A stretch of DNA of 64,000 nucleotides. Source: Bacillus sp. X1(2014) (lineage in GTDB: Bacteria > Bacillota > Bacilli > Bacillales_B > DSM-18226). The position numbers were made by a program, and so were the translations under genes. The notes under the pieces were generated by a model. It worked only from the letters and a program-made list of their open reading frames with translations. It searched no databases and was not told where the DNA came from. Within the stretch, counting starts at the first letter, position 1. Every line of letters starts with the position of its first letter. Of this stretch, positions 26,479 to 36,840 are shown piece by piece. The stretch spans positions 682,001 to 746,000 of the forward strand of contig NZ_VEED01000001.1 of NCBI RefSeq assembly GCF_007678255.1, in the 5' to 3' direction.

Positions 26479-29115
26479 TTATTTAGCGTCAAACCATGTT
26501 GGCCCGTAGGCATAATCCACTTTTAATGGCACCTTTAATTCGAGGGCATTTTCCATCACATCTGGGACTAACTTCTTTAAAGTTTCCAATTCTTCCTCAG
26601 GTGCTTCAAAAATTAATTCATCATGGACCTGAAGTAAAAGCCGTGTCTTTAACCCCATGTCCTTTAATGCATCGTCCATATCTATCATTGCTTTTTTTAT
26701 GATATCAGCAGCACTGCCTTGAATTGGCGTGTTCATAGCCGTTCTTTCGGCAAAACTTCGGATATTAAAATTACGCGCAGTAATTTCAGGAATATATCTC
26801 CTTCTTTGCATAAGAGTTGAAACATATCCTTTTTGCTTAGCTGAGTGGATAATATCATCCATATATTCTTTGACACCTGGGTAAGTATCTAAATAGCGTT
26901 CAATGAATTGACCGGCTTCCTTCCTGGTTATTCCTAAGGATTGGGATAGTCCATAATCACTGATTCCATAGACAATTCCAAAATTAACGGCTTTTGCCTG
27001 ACGCCTCATATTCGAGGTTACCTCATCTTTATTGACGTGGAAAACCTCCATCGCGGTCTTGGTATGAATATCCATATCTTCCTTAAATGCTTGAATCAGC
27101 TTATCATCACCAGCAATATCAGCAAGAACGCGAAGTTCAATCTGGGAATAGTCAGCAGCAAAAATGATCCACCCTTCCTCAGATGGAACAAAGGCCTGAC
27201 GAATTTTCCGACCCTCTTCCAATCGAATCGGGATATTTTGCAAATTGGGATCAATAGAACTTAACCGCCCTGTCGCTGTTAAGGTTTGTTGATATCTTGT
27301 ATGGACTTTCCCGGTTTTAGGATTGATCACCTTTAACAATCCTTCTATATAGGTAGATTGGAGCTTCCCTAATTGTCTGTATAGAAGGATGTATTCAATA
27401 ATTTCATGATCCTCCGCTAATTTCTCCAATACATCCGCTGACGTGGAATAACCTGTTTTTGTTTTCTTTAATGAAGGCAGGTTTAATTTATCAAATAAAA
27501 TAACGCCAAGCTGTTTCGGTGAGTTGATATTAAATTTTTCGCCTGCTAATTCACATATCTTTTCTTCAATTTCAATTAGTCTCTCATTTAGTTCTTTGCC
27601 CATTGTCTGGAGGCGTTCCTGTTCGACTTTGATTCCACATGATTCCATATCGGCTAAGATAAGCGATAATGGCATTTCAAGTTCGGTAAATAACTCATAT
27701 TGTTCATTTTTTCTTAATTCATCCTCTAGTTTTCCTCTTAGGTCAGACATGGCAAGACTTTTACGGACAAGATGTTCTGCAAGTTGTGTTACTTCAGGGA
27801 CCTTTCGTTTCGCCCCTTTCCCATAAAAAGATTCATCGGTTTGGATTGTATGTACATCAAATCGTTTTGTAATCGCGGCGAGATCTTCAATGTTTTCTGA
27901 AGGATTAATGATATAGGAGGCCATCAGAATATCAAAATCGACTCCTTTTAAATGAATATCATATCTTCGTAAAGAGACCTCAGAACGCTTGGCATCATAA
28001 ACTGTCTTCTTTTTACTTTCATCCTCCGCCCATTTTTTGAAAACATCAGATTGTATTACCTGTTCAGTAGGGAAGTAGAAATGACCGTTTTCATTGACGA
28101 GGGAGAAACCAATAATCTCTGCATAATGATAATTATCATCTAACATCTCAACATAAAAATAATTATCATCTGCGAATATCTCTTCCGTGATTTCTTCTGG
28201 AGTTTGAAACTCAATCTCTTCCAGTTCTGGCACATCAGCCATGTCTGGACCTTCTCCCAGCTTATCCAATAACGAATGAAAGCCTAATTCTTTAAAGAGA
28301 GCGACTAATTTATCGCGCGTAAAACCCTCATAAGTGATCGTATCTATATTTACATCGATAGGTGCTTGCCTTTCAATTGTTGCCAGCTCTTTACTCATTA
28401 TGGCTTGATCCTTAAATTCTTCCAACTTCTCTTTAAGCTTATTACCATTAACCTGGTCAATGGAGGCTAATAAATTTTCAAGCGTAGTAAATTCCTTTAA
28501 AAGTTTGATAGCTGTTTTTTCACCAACACCAGGTACACCAGGAATATTATCGGAAGGGTCTCCCATCAGCCCCTTCATATCAATGATTTGGTCTGGTGTA
28601 AGTCCATATTTTTCAGCGACATGTTCAGGGGTATATTCCTCAATATCTGTAATACCCTTACGCGTGATTCCAACTGTAGTGGTTGGTGAAGAGAGTTGCG
28701 TTAAATCTTTATCTCCGGAAATCACCTTTACTTCATACCCATCATGTTCAGCATTTAATGACAAAGTACCAATGATATCATCGGCCTCATAATTTTCAAG
28801 TTCATACCTAGAGATTCCATAGGCATCTAGAAGGTCACGAATGAACGGAAATTGTTCTGATAGCTCAGGCGGAGTTTTTTGTCTGCCGCCTTTATATTCA
28901 CTAAAGGTTTTATGTCGAAAGGTCGTTTTTCCCGCGTCAAATGCAACAAGGATATGGCTTGGCTTTTCATCCTCAAGTATTTTCATCAGCATCATCGTAA
29001 AGCCATAAACGGCATTCGTATGAATTCCTTTATCGTTATTAAGCAAGGGTAGTGCAAAGAATGCCCGGTAAGCAATACTATTACCATCTATAAGGACAAG
29101 TTTCTTCTTTTCCAT
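26479..29115 (-). CDS. polA: DNA polymerase I
   Basis: The 878-aa Pol I has an N-terminal 5'-3' exonuclease domain (LVLIDGNSIAYRAFFALPLL; GLMGDPSDNIPGVPGVGEKT), a central degenerate 3'-5' exonuclease-like domain (about 310-470) and the polymerase domain: motif A (FAADYSQIELRVLAD), motif B (RRQAKAVNFGIVYG) and motif C (QVHDELIFE). As in B. subtilis and Geobacillus Pol I, the proofreading acidic motif DxE is not recognisable (FYVEML), so it is probably proofreading-inactive. It acts in Okazaki fragment maturation and repair. Confidence 0.98.
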   Translation of the reverse strand: MEKKKLVLIDGNSIAYRAFFALPLLNNDKGIHTNAVYGFTMMLMKILEDEKPSHILVAFDAGKTTFRHKTFSEYKGGRQKTPPELSEQFPFIRDLLDAYGISRYELENYEADDIIGTLSLNAEHDGYEVKVISGDKDLTQLSSPTTTVGITRKGITDIEEYTPEHVAEKYGLTPDQIIDMKGLMGDPSDNIPGVPGVGEKTAIKLLKEFTTLENLLASIDQVNGNKLKEKLEEFKDQAIMSKELATIERQAPIDVNIDTITYEGFTRDKLVALFKELGFHSLLDKLGEGPDMADVPELEEIEFQTPEEITEEIFADDNYFYVEMLDDNYHYAEIIGFSLVNENGHFYFPTEQVIQSDVFKKWAEDESKKKTVYDAKRSEVSLRRYDIHLKGVDFDILMASYIINPSENIEDLAAITKRFDVHTIQTDESFYGKGAKRKVPEVTQLAEHLVRKSLAMSDLRGKLEDELRKNEQYELFTELEMPLSLILADMESCGIKVEQERLQTMGKELNERLIEIEEKICELAGEKFNINSPKQLGVILFDKLNLPSLKKTKTGYSTSADVLEKLAEDHEIIEYILLYRQLGKLQSTYIEGLLKVINPKTGKVHTRYQQTLTATGRLSSIDPNLQNIPIRLEEGRKIRQAFVPSEEGWIIFAADYSQIELRVLADIAGDDKLIQAFKEDMDIHTKTAMEVFHVNKDEVTSNMRRQAKAVNFGIVYGISDYGLSQSLGITRKEAGQFIERYLDTYPGVKEYMDDIIHSAKQKGYVSTLMQRRRYIPEITARNFNIRSFAERTAMNTPIQGSAADIIKKAMIDMDDALKDMGLKTRLLLQVHDELIFEAPEEELETLKKLVPDVMENALELKVPLKVDYAYGPTWFDAK

Positions 29116-29134
29116 TTATATCCACCTTCCAAAA

Positions 29135-30553
29135 TCACCTTAAATATTTATATAATTCAATTATAAACTCGCTTCCTTCACCCAATTCACTTCTAACACT
29201 TATATTTCCATGATGGGCTTCAATTAAATGCTTAACGATCGCTAGTCCAAGTCCAGTCCCACCGGAGTTCCGGCTCCTATCTCGGTCGACACGGTAAAAT
29301 CGTTCAAAAATACGCGGAATTTCTTCCTTACTAATTCCAATTCCCGTATCTTTTACATGAACTCGTATCTTATCACCGTGTTCGAGAAGGATAATTTCCA
29401 CATTCCCTTCAGGCGGAGTGTAGTTCATGGCATTGGCAATCAAGTTAATAAACACTTGTTTTAACCGGTCTAAATCACCCTGGACCATCACTTGATCTTG
29501 CTTACAAAGGAGGTTAATCCGGATATTCTTTGCTTGGGCTTTTCCACTAAGAACCGTAATAACTTCTTTTAATAGCTCGTACAAATCTAGTTCTTGAATA
29601 TTTAATCTGAAGCCCTGTTGTTCTATTTTTGAAAGATCTAATAGATCTTGGATGAGGGTTTGGAGACGGTCACTTTCTTTGAGAATAATGGAAAGAAACG
29701 CTTCCAATGTTTCTTTATTATTCATGGCACCATCCATCAGTGTTTCAGTAAACCCTTTAATAGAAGTGACTGGGGTTTTTAATTCATGTGATACATTGGC
29801 CACAAAATCCTTGCGCATTTGCTCGAGTTTTTTAATTTCCGTAATATCATGAAATACGAGCAATACACCTTTCCAAACATTGTTGGTTCCGAGAATCGGG
29901 ACACCGTACACAACAAAGTATCTCCGTTCAATGAATAGTGGAACAAGTATTTGTTTGCTAACCTTCTTTTCCGTCCGAAAAACTTCAGCCACTAATTGAC
30001 AAATTTCCTCATATTCAATCACTTCATAATAAACTTTATTTAAATAATCGCTAGAATTGACGTGGAAAATATCAATAAATCCTTTATTGATTAGGTTAAT
30101 ATACCCTCGACTATCAATTAACACTAAACCAGCGCCCATATTTTCAATTAATGCACTGAGCCTATCCTGTTGCATTTCTTGTGCTTTAGTGAGCTCTTGT
30201 AGGTTTTCGGCCAGCATATTGATTGATGACCCAAGCATCCCCGTTTCATCTAATCTACTTACTGTAGTTCGCGCACGGTAATTTCCTTTTGCAAGTTCAA
30301 TGGCAACATTTGTAGCGGCCTCAATTGGTTTTGTATACTTTGAGGTAATTCTTACACATAGAAAAAGAATAATAATGATGGCAATCCCAAGACAAATGGA
30401 AAGAACCCACAAGACTTCAATTTTCAGGTGTTGAGTTAGAGACTCTAGGTAATAGCTTTTAAAAAATTGACCTATCAAAATTCCTACCCCAACTAATACA
30501 ATAATAATTAATATGATTAGTGATATTAGCAGTCCTTTACGGAATTTGGTCAT
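29135..30553 (-). CDS. phoR: Phosphate-response sensor kinase PhoR, short form
   Basis: The histidine kinase partner of PhoP controls the phosphate-starvation response. Domains: TM1 (about 8-28), a loop of only about 18 residues (29-46), TM2 (47-67), HAMP (68-120), cytoplasmic PAS (about 130-235), dimerisation domain with His256 (FVANVSHELKTPVTSIKGF) and HATPase (NAMNYTPPEG, DTGIGI, GGTGLGLAIVKHL). B. subtilis PhoR is about 100 residues longer because it has an extracytoplasmic PAS-like domain between the helices; here it is missing without any frame disruption. Its start overlaps the phoP stop (ATGA, 30550-30553). Confidence 0.93.
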   Translation of the reverse strand: MTKFRKGLLISLIILIIIVLVGVGILIGQFFKSYYLESLTQHLKIEVLWVLSICLGIAIIIILFLCVRITSKYTKPIEAATNVAIELAKGNYRARTTVSRLDETGMLGSSINMLAENLQELTKAQEMQQDRLSALIENMGAGLVLIDSRGYINLINKGFIDIFHVNSSDYLNKVYYEVIEYEEICQLVAEVFRTEKKVSKQILVPLFIERRYFVVYGVPILGTNNVWKGVLLVFHDITEIKKLEQMRKDFVANVSHELKTPVTSIKGFTETLMDGAMNNKETLEAFLSIILKESDRLQTLIQDLLDLSKIEQQGFRLNIQELDLYELLKEVITVLSGKAQAKNIRINLLCKQDQVMVQGDLDRLKQVFINLIANAMNYTPPEGNVEIILLEHGDKIRVHVKDTGIGISKEEIPRIFERFYRVDRDRSRNSGGTGLGLAIVKHLIEAHHGNISVRSELGEGSEFIIELYKYLR

Positions 30554-31266
30554 TCTCCTTTCGGCTCCTCCAGTTTATAGCCCAAGCCCCGAATTGTTTT
30601 GATATAGGCTGGCTTTTTTGTGTCCACTTCAACTTTTTCTCTTAAATGTGAGATATGTACATCGACTATTCTAGTATCGCCAGCAAAGTCATAATTCCAA
30701 ACGGCACTTAATAATTGATCACGAGTCATAACACGCCCTTTATTTTGAGCAAGATAAAGAAGCAATTCAAATTCTTTTAAGGTTAACTCCAACAGATTGT
30801 CGTTAAAGTAAGCCTCATATTTATCAGAATTGATTTTTAAATTACCTATTTGTAGTACCCCCTTCTCTTCCCCACTTACCGGTGCAGCATCCGTTTGAGT
30901 TTGTGTCCTTCTAAGGATTGCTTTGACACGGGCAATCACTTCTCTTGGACTGAAAGGTTTCACCATATAATCATCTGCACCTAGCTCTAGCCCCAAGATT
31001 TTATCGAATTCATCCTCTTTAGCTGTTAACATTAAAATCGGAGTCATAATCTTGTTTTGTCTCAACTGCTTACAAACTTCCATTCCATCCATTTTAGGCA
31101 GCATTAGATCTAAAACAATGATATCAGGGGATTGGGTCTCAGCAATTTGTTTCCCCTCTTCACCATCCATTGCTGTTATTACATCAAACCCCGCTTGCTC
31201 CATGTTATATTGTAGTAAAGTAACAATTGACTGTTCATCATCGACAACAAGCACTCTATTTTTCAT
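30550..31266 (-). CDS. phoP: Phosphate-response regulator PhoP
   Basis: The 238-aa OmpR-family regulator has a receiver domain (VLVVDDEQSI, phospho-acceptor Asp in IIVLDLMLPK, Lys in YMVKPFSPRE) and a winged-helix domain (LTLKEFELLLYLAQNKGRVM; TRIVDVHISHLREKVE). Start ATG at 31266 has GGGGG upstream; the 26 extra residues of the longer frame are not part of the family. It is translationally coupled to phoR. The regulated promoter probably lies in 31267-31400, where I found a TATAAT but no clear -35, as expected for an activator-dependent promoter. Confidence 0.96.
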   Translation of the reverse strand: MKNRVLVVDDEQSIVTLLQYNMEQAGFDVITAMDGEEGKQIAETQSPDIIVLDLMLPKMDGMEVCKQLRQNKIMTPILMLTAKEDEFDKILGLELGADDYMVKPFSPREVIARVKAILRRTQTQTDAAPVSGEEKGVLQIGNLKINSDKYEAYFNDNLLELTLKEFELLLYLAQNKGRVMTRDQLLSAVWNYDFAGDTRIVDVHISHLREKVEVDTKKPAYIKTIRGLGYKLEEPKGE

Positions 31267-31458
31267 AATAACCCCCACATTTTTAGTTACCTCCATTATA
31301 ATAATAAAGTTTGTGTATTTTCTAGCTTTACAAAACTTTAACAAACGAACTTCGTATGAGTTAGTCTTTTGAAAAGTTAACTAAAAAGTCATTACTTCTA
31401 CCAAATTCCCTCATTATTTTTTATAAAATTAACCTAAACACGAGGAAGGAAGTGGAAT

Positions 31459-32370
31459 ATGGCTTACAAAAATCGAAATGAATCTGGTGAATTATTAATT
31501 CTCAGAATTTTAAACCGACGTATGGGTTTAACAGCAGAGGAACAAAAAAAGTATTTAAACCTAGAAAAAGGCTTTAAGGGTGAAACTCAATTCGACGAAT
31601 TAACTGAGAATCTTCAAAGTCAGTGCATTATACTAAACGAATTACTGCTCGAGGTTAATGGATCTAAATTTCAAATTGATACCACCATCATTTTCCAAGA
31701 TGCTATTTACCATTTTGAAGTTAAAAATTATGATGGCGACTTTATTTACAAACCTGACAGGCTGAAAAAGATTTCCGGTAAAGATTATAAAAATCCTCTG
31801 GACCAACTAAAACGAACCCAGTTTTTGTTCAGCCAGTTACTTCAAAATTTAGGATATAATATTCCCATTGAGGGATCCGTTGTATTTATTAACCCCGAGT
31901 TTACATTATATGAAGCCCCTCCAAACAAGTCCTTTGTTTTCCCGACACAATTAAACCAGCTAATAAAAAAACTGGAGAAGATTCCTGCAAAATTAACTAA
32001 TCGCCATTTCAAAATTGCTGATAAGCTTGTTACCCTACATCAAATTGAATCACCTTATACTAGACTCCCCCCTTATGATTATAATCAGCAAAAAAAAGGT
32101 ATCACCTGTGCAAAATGTAACTCATTTAATGTAACTTTTTCAACAGGCGCTAGAAAAGTTATCTGTGATATATGTGAATGTGTGGAAGGGATTGAATCTG
32201 CTATTTTGCGTAATGTAGAGGAAATAAAGCTTCTATTTCCTGATATTAAAATTACAACTAATTTGGTCTATGAATGGTGTGGTGGGGTTGTGGCAAAAAA
32301 AACAATTAAAAAATATTTAAAGAAAAACTATCAGTCCATTGGGAACAAAAAATATACATATTATATTTGA
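31459..32370 (+). CDS. NERD-domain / zinc-ribbon protein
   Basis: This intact 303-aa protein has a NERD domain (about 37-150) with the nuclease-like residues Asp74 (FQID) and Glu87-x-Lys89 (FEVKN). A C-terminal zinc ribbon (CAKC...CDIC) is followed by a tail ending KKTIKKYLKKNYQ. It resembles the pseudogene at 722-1692 in domain order and in the first 20 residues. NERD proteins are predicted DNA-processing factors; none of their functions is well established. AGGAAGGAAGTGG precedes the ATG. It is transcribed away from phoP, and a 53-bp tandem array begins 45 bp after its stop. Confidence 0.85.
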   Translation: MAYKNRNESGELLILRILNRRMGLTAEEQKKYLNLEKGFKGETQFDELTENLQSQCIILNELLLEVNGSKFQIDTTIIFQDAIYHFEVKNYDGDFIYKPDRLKKISGKDYKNPLDQLKRTQFLFSQLLQNLGYNIPIEGSVVFINPEFTLYEAPPNKSFVFPTQLNQLIKKLEKIPAKLTNRHFKIADKLVTLHQIESPYTRLPPYDYNQQKKGITCAKCNSFNVTFSTGARKVICDICECVEGIESAILRNVEEIKLLFPDIKITTNLVYEWCGGVVAKKTIKKYLKKNYQSIGNKKYTYYI

Positions 32371-32414
32371 ATTGACTTGTCATAAATCTCGTTTCTTGCA
32401 TATATCTCTGCAAA

Positions 32415-32679
32415 GGGCCCCGAATGAGTGGAAGATCATCCTTCGGGCTTTATGAGCCAATCTTATAGCCCCCAACGAGCAGGTGGATCATTTATTCAGG
32501 CTCTATGAATGACTCTTATCCCCCCGAACAAACGAGTGTATTACCTTTTTAGGCTTTATGAACCGCTCATATCGACCCGAACAAGCAGACCAACACCCTT
32601 TTGAGGCTTTATGAACTGCTCTTACTGACCTTAAAAAGAAGGTCCTCACCCTTTTCGGGCTTTATGAACCTTCCTCGTT
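32415..32679. repeat. Tandem array of five 53-bp units
   Basis: Five contiguous units start at 32415, 32468, 32521, 32574 and 32627. Each is 53 bp with conserved CCCGAAC near the start and AGGCTTTATGAACC at about unit position 31-44; the rest varies. No open frame runs through it. It fills the interval between the NERD gene and the terminator of the MaoC-type dehydratase. Confidence 0.85.
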
Positions 32680-32692
32680 CTATTGTTAACTC

Positions 32693-32722
32693 AAAAAAGG
32701 AATGTGAACAGTTCACATTCCA
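32693..32722 (-). terminator. Terminator of the MaoC-type dehydratase gene
   Basis: On the minus strand GGAATGTGAAC-T-GTTCACATTCC, a perfect palindrome followed by TTTTTTG. Confidence 0.92.
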
Positions 32723-32736
32723 TCTTAATAACTTTA

Positions 32737-33213
32737 TTAAAAATTCTCTAAAGCCCGGCCATGAATTTCTTCCAATCGGTGGGGCGGACAAACTTTGACT
32801 TTGCCTTGAATGACTGTCTCATTCTTTTCATTGGTTCCTACCACACTAATTACAATGGTATGCTCTTCCCTTGTTACTTCAACCACTTCGAATAAAAGCT
32901 CAACTGCCCCATAATGATAAACGGGTTTTGGAAAACTGATCTCTTGACTTAAAATATGACTTCCAGGACCGGGTAAATATTTCGAGATGGCTGAGGTAAT
33001 CATACCTGTCAGCATAATGCTCGGAACGATTGGCTTTTCAAAAGGAGTCTGTGAAGCATAATCATGCTGAATATAGAGGGGATTTGCATCATCAGTTAAT
33101 CCTAAATAAAGTAGCAGATCCTTGTCTTCTATTTTTTCTGTCATAGCTAGTTTTTCACCGACAGTAATTTCTTCAATTTTACGTCCTAACCTTCTCTTTT
33201 TACCTAAAAGCAA
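32737..33213 (-). CDS. MaoC-like dehydratase (R-specific enoyl-CoA hydratase fold)
   Basis: The 158-aa single hotdog-fold protein carries the hydratase signature YLGLTDDANPLYIQHDYASQ (Asp and His of hydratase 2 type) and a second half PGPGSHILSQEISFPKPVY. I start it at the TTG at 33213 because GGAGGTGG lies six bases upstream. Members hydrate trans-2-enoyl-CoA or act as acyl dehydratases; the substrate here is unknown. It follows mdh by 86 bp, with a hairpin between them. Confidence 0.85.
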   Translation of the reverse strand: MLLGKKRRLGRKIEEITVGEKLAMTEKIEDKDLLLYLGLTDDANPLYIQHDYASQTPFEKPIVPSIMLTGMITSAISKYLPGPGSHILSQEISFPKPVYHYGAVELLFEVVEVTREEHTIVISVVGTNEKNETVIQGKVKVCPPHRLEEIHGRALENF

Positions 33214-33251
33214 AAAACTCCACCTCCATGTAAGCGATTTCAAACAAATAC

Positions 33252-33292
33252 AAAGAAATTCGGGGAACCATTGTAACCCCGAATTTCTCTTT
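33252..33292 (-). terminator. Hairpin terminator of mdh
   Basis: GAAATTCGGGG and CCCCGAATTTC pair around an 11-nt loop just after the mdh stop. The minus-strand T tract is weak (TTTGTATTTG), so read-through into the next gene is possible. Confidence 0.8.
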
Positions 33293-33299
33293 TATTCTT

Positions 33300-34238
33300 T
33301 TACGCTAATACTTGCATCACATTGCGAACGGATTCAACTGATTTATCTAAAGCAGCTTTTTCGTCAGCAGTTAATTCAAGCTCGATGACTTTTTCAATGC
33401 CATTTGCACCAAGGATTGTTGGTACACCTAGGTAGATGCCATCGTAACCAAATTCACCTTCAAGATAAGCAATAGATGGAAGAACGCGACGTTGGTCTTT
33501 AAGTATTGCTTCACACATTTCAACTAAAGAAGCAGCAGGAGCATAATAAGCGCTTCCATTACCTAGAAGGTTAACAATTTCACCGCCGCCTTTACGAGTT
33601 CGTTCTACAATTGCTTCAAGACGGTCTTTAGGAATTAATGTTTCTAATGGAATTCCACCAGCATATGAGTAACGTACAAGGGGAACCATGTCATCACCAT
33701 GACCACCTAAAACGAAACCTGTAATGTCTTTAACAGAAAGGTTCAATTCTTGAGCAACAAATGTGCGGAAACGAGCAGTATCAAGAACACCAGATTGACC
33801 AATTACACGGTTTTTAGGGAATCCTGATTCTTTAAATACAGTGTATGTCATTGCATCAACTGGGTTGGTTAAAACAAGAATTGTACAGTTAGGGGAATAC
33901 TTCACGATTTCTTGAGTTACACTTCTCATAACCTTTTGGTTTGTCTGAACTAAATCATCACGGCTCATACCAGGTTTACGGGCAATACCAGCAGTGATCA
34001 CGACGATATCTGAATCACGAGTATCTTCATAGTTTGAAGTACCAGTAATATTAGCATCAAAGCCTTGTACTGGACTTGCTTCTAGCATATCTAATGCCTT
34101 ACCTTTTGTAGGGTTTTCCATTGGAGCGATATCTACTAAAACTACATCTCCAAGTTCCTTTTGAGCTAGTAAAAATGCCGTAGTTGCTCCAGTAAATCCT
34201 CCGCCGATTACAGAAACCTTTTTACGTTTTAATGACAT
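33300..34238 (-). CDS. mdh: Malate dehydrogenase
   Basis: The 312-aa LDH-like NAD-dependent malate dehydrogenase of the TCA cycle has the Rossmann motif [15 protein letters not shown], the substrate-binding arginine segment [21 protein letters not shown] and the catalytic HGDDMVP. It is the third gene of citZ-icd-mdh. Confidence 0.97.
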   Translation of the reverse strand: MSLKRKKVSVIGGGFTGATTAFLLAQKELGDVVLVDIAPMENPTKGKALDMLEASPVQGFDANITGTSNYEDTRDSDIVVITAGIARKPGMSRDDLVQTNQKVMRSVTQEIVKYSPNCTILVLTNPVDAMTYTVFKESGFPKNRVIGQSGVLDTARFRTFVAQELNLSVKDITGFVLGGHGDDMVPLVRYSYAGGIPLETLIPKDRLEAIVERTRKGGGEIVNLLGNGSAYYAPAASLVEMCEAILKDQRRVLPSIAYLEGEFGYDGIYLGVPTILGANGIEKVIELELTADEKAALDKSVESVRNVMQVLA

Positions 34239-34329
34239 TATAACTCTCCCCTTTAAACGTTTTTGTTGGTCTTGAACCTTAAAATGCAGGCGGGGCTATT
34301 AAAGAACAGCCCACATCTGCATCAATTCT

Positions 34330-35598
34330 TTACTCCATGTTCTTAATAAGCTCGTTAGCAAATTCAGAAGTTTTTACTTCTGTTGCGCCTTCCATTAATC
34401 GAGCAAAATCATATGTTACAACTTTAGAAGCAATTGTTTTTTCTACTGATTTAATAACCATTGTAGCGGCTTCGTTCCAGCCTAAGTGCTCAAGCAATAA
34501 CACACCTGATAAAATAACAGATGAAGGATTCACCTTATCAAGACCTGCATATTTAGGTGCAGTACCATGTGTTGCTTCAAAAATCGCATGTCCTGTTTCA
34601 TAGTTGATGTTAGCACCTGGTGCAATACCAATACCGCCTACTTGCGCTGCAAGTGCATCTGAAATGAAATCTCCATTTAAATTCATTGTTGCAACAACAT
34701 CAAATTCACGCGGACGTGTAAGAATTTGTTGTAAGAAGATATCAGCAATTGCATCTTTTACGATAATTTTGCCTGCTGCTTCTGCATCAGCTTGAGCTTT
34801 ATTAGCAGCTTCTGAACCTTGCTCCGCTTTAATGCGGTCATATTGAGCCCATGTAAATACTTTATCCCCGAATTCCTTCTCAGCAAGCTCATAGCCCCAG
34901 TTTTTAAATGCGCCTTCAGTAAATTTCATGATATTACCTTTGTGTACGAGTGTAACTGAAGAACGGCCTTCTTTAATGGCATAGTTAATTGCCGCACGAA
35001 CTAGACGCGAAGTACCTTGTTCAGAAACAGGCTTAATACCGATACCAGAAGTTTCTGGGAATCTGATTTTGTTAACACCCATTTCATTTTGTAAGAAGTC
35101 AATTACCTTTTTAACTGCTTCTGAACCTTTTTCATACTCAATACCAGCATAAATATCTTCTGTGTTTTCACGGAAAATAACCATATCAGTATCTTGTGGA
35201 CGCTTAACTGGTGAAGGAACACCTTCGAACCATCTAACTGGACGTAAGCACACAAACAAATCTAACTCTTGACGTAGAGCAACGTTCAACGAACGAATTC
35301 CTCCGCCAACAGGAGTAGTTAATGGCCCTTTAATGGCAATCAAATATTCATTGATTAAATCAAGTGTTTCTGATGGCAGCCATTCACCAGTTTGGTTGAA
35401 TGCTTTTTCTCCAGCTAAAACTTCTTTCCAAATTAATTTGCGTTCACCTTTGTACGCTTTTTCAACAGCTGCATTTAAAACTCTCTCAGAAGCAGCCCAA
35501 ATATCTGGTCCGATTCCGTCACCTTCAATAAATGGGATAATTGGATTGTTTGGTACATTTAATACACCGTTTGTAACTGTAATTTTTTCGCCTTGCAT
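34330..35598 (-). CDS. icd: Isocitrate dehydrogenase (NADP)
   Basis: The 422-aa enzyme oxidatively decarboxylates isocitrate to 2-oxoglutarate. Visible motifs: [14 protein letters not shown], the substrate loop [19 protein letters not shown] with the phosphorylatable-Ser region, [17 protein letters not shown], and [13 protein letters not shown] with LGWNEAA. AGGAGGG precedes the ATG. It lies between citZ and mdh. Confidence 0.98.
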   Translation of the reverse strand: MQGEKITVTNGVLNVPNNPIIPFIEGDGIGPDIWAASERVLNAAVEKAYKGERKLIWKEVLAGEKAFNQTGEWLPSETLDLINEYLIAIKGPLTTPVGGGIRSLNVALRQELDLFVCLRPVRWFEGVPSPVKRPQDTDMVIFRENTEDIYAGIEYEKGSEAVKKVIDFLQNEMGVNKIRFPETSGIGIKPVSEQGTSRLVRAAINYAIKEGRSSVTLVHKGNIMKFTEGAFKNWGYELAEKEFGDKVFTWAQYDRIKAEQGSEAANKAQADAEAAGKIIVKDAIADIFLQQILTRPREFDVVATMNLNGDFISDALAAQVGGIGIAPGANINYETGHAIFEATHGTAPKYAGLDKVNPSSVILSGVLLLEHLGWNEAATMVIKSVEKTIASKVVTYDFARLMEGATEVKTSEFANELIKNME

Positions 35599-35650
35599 AG
35601 TTGATTTTCCCTCCTATTATGTAAAAAAGCTGCGTTATGACTTATGGAAA

Positions 35651-35675
35651 GGTTAGAGATGTTTGTCTCTAACCT
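35651..35675 (-). terminator. Hairpin between citZ and icd
   Basis: GGTTAGAGA and TCTCTAACC pair around 7 nt. There is no proper T tract, so it may be an mRNA-processing or partial-termination hairpin that sets citZ/icd ratios. Confidence 0.5.
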
Positions 35676-35721
35676 TATCATATATTCTTATTAGACCAAT
35701 TATTGCGACAAAAGTAAATAA

Positions 35722-36840
35722 TTAACCTCGTTGCTCAATTGGAACATATTTTTGCATACCAGGACCTGTATAATCTGCACGCGGGCGGATTAAGCGGTTG
35801 TTTTGATACTGTTCAAGAATATGTGCAAGCCAGCCAGATACCCTGCTTACTGCGAAGATTGGTGTCATTAAATCATGGTCAATCCCTAAGCTGTGGTAAA
35901 CAGATGCGGAATAGAAATCCACATTAGGTGGCAGATTCTTTTCACCGGTTACAATACTTTCAATTTTTTCAGAGATATCATACCATTGTGGTTCGCCTGT
36001 TAGTTCAGTTAATTTTTTAGACATTGCTCTTAAGTGCTTGGCACGTGGATCTCCTTTTCGATAAACACGATGACCAAAGCCCATGATTTTTTCTTTCTTC
36101 TCAAGCTTGCCACGTACATATGGTTCAACATTTTCGAGCGTACCAATTTCTTTTAACATTTTCATGACCGCTTCATTTGCTCCACCATGTAAAGGTCCTT
36201 TAAGGGCCCCAATTGCGGCAGTTACTCCAGAATAAACATCAGATAATGTAGCCACACATACACGTGCAGTAAATGTGGATGCGTTTAATTCATGGTCCGC
36301 GTGTAATACAAGCGCTTTATCAATCGCTTCAACAGCGATCGGTTCTGGTACTTTCCCAGTCAACATGTATAAGAAATTGGCTGCAAAGCTTAATTCTGGT
36401 TTAGGTGCAATTGGCTCTAACCCTTTTCTTACACGAGCAAATGTTGCAACAATTGCAGGCATTTTTGCCTGAAGGCGAATCGCTTTTCGGTAATTTGAGT
36501 CTGGCTCCATTAAATCTGCTTCCTCATCATATAAACCTAAAAGAGAAACGGCTGAACGAAGTGCTGCCATTGGGTGTACCTTATCAATTTGGTACATCTT
36601 AAAATGCGCAATTACTTCTTTTGGTAAGGCGGCATTGTCAGAAAGTTGTTTTTTCAATTCAGCTAATTGTTCAGCATTAGGCAGCTTAAGGTGCCATAAT
36701 AAATAGATGATTTCTTCAAAACTAGCATTCACAGCTAAATCGTCAATGTCATAGCCAACATAAGTAAGCGTATCATCAATAATTGAGCTGATGGAGGAAG
36801 TTGTAGCCACTACCCCTTCAAGACCGCGTGTTACTGTCAT
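35722..36840 (-). CDS. citZ: Citrate synthase
   Basis: The 372-aa type II-like Bacillus citrate synthase condenses acetyl-CoA and oxaloacetate. Catalytic elements: LVLHADHELNASTF, GPLHGGANEAVMKML, GFGHRVYRKGDPR and the Asp in PNVDFYSASVYHSLG. It is first gene of citZ-icd-mdh, with AGGAGAGATTT upstream. A catabolite-responsive-element-like site lies about 180 bp upstream. Confidence 0.97.
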   Translation of the reverse strand: MTVTRGLEGVVATTSSISSIIDDTLTYVGYDIDDLAVNASFEEIIYLLWHLKLPNAEQLAELKKQLSDNAALPKEVIAHFKMYQIDKVHPMAALRSAVSLLGLYDEEADLMEPDSNYRKAIRLQAKMPAIVATFARVRKGLEPIAPKPELSFAANFLYMLTGKVPEPIAVEAIDKALVLHADHELNASTFTARVCVATLSDVYSGVTAAIGALKGPLHGGANEAVMKMLKEIGTLENVEPYVRGKLEKKEKIMGFGHRVYRKGDPRAKHLRAMSKKLTELTGEPQWYDISEKIESIVTGEKNLPPNVDFYSASVYHSLGIDHDLMTPIFAVSRVSGWLAHILEQYQNNRLIRPRADYTGPGMQKYVPIEQRG

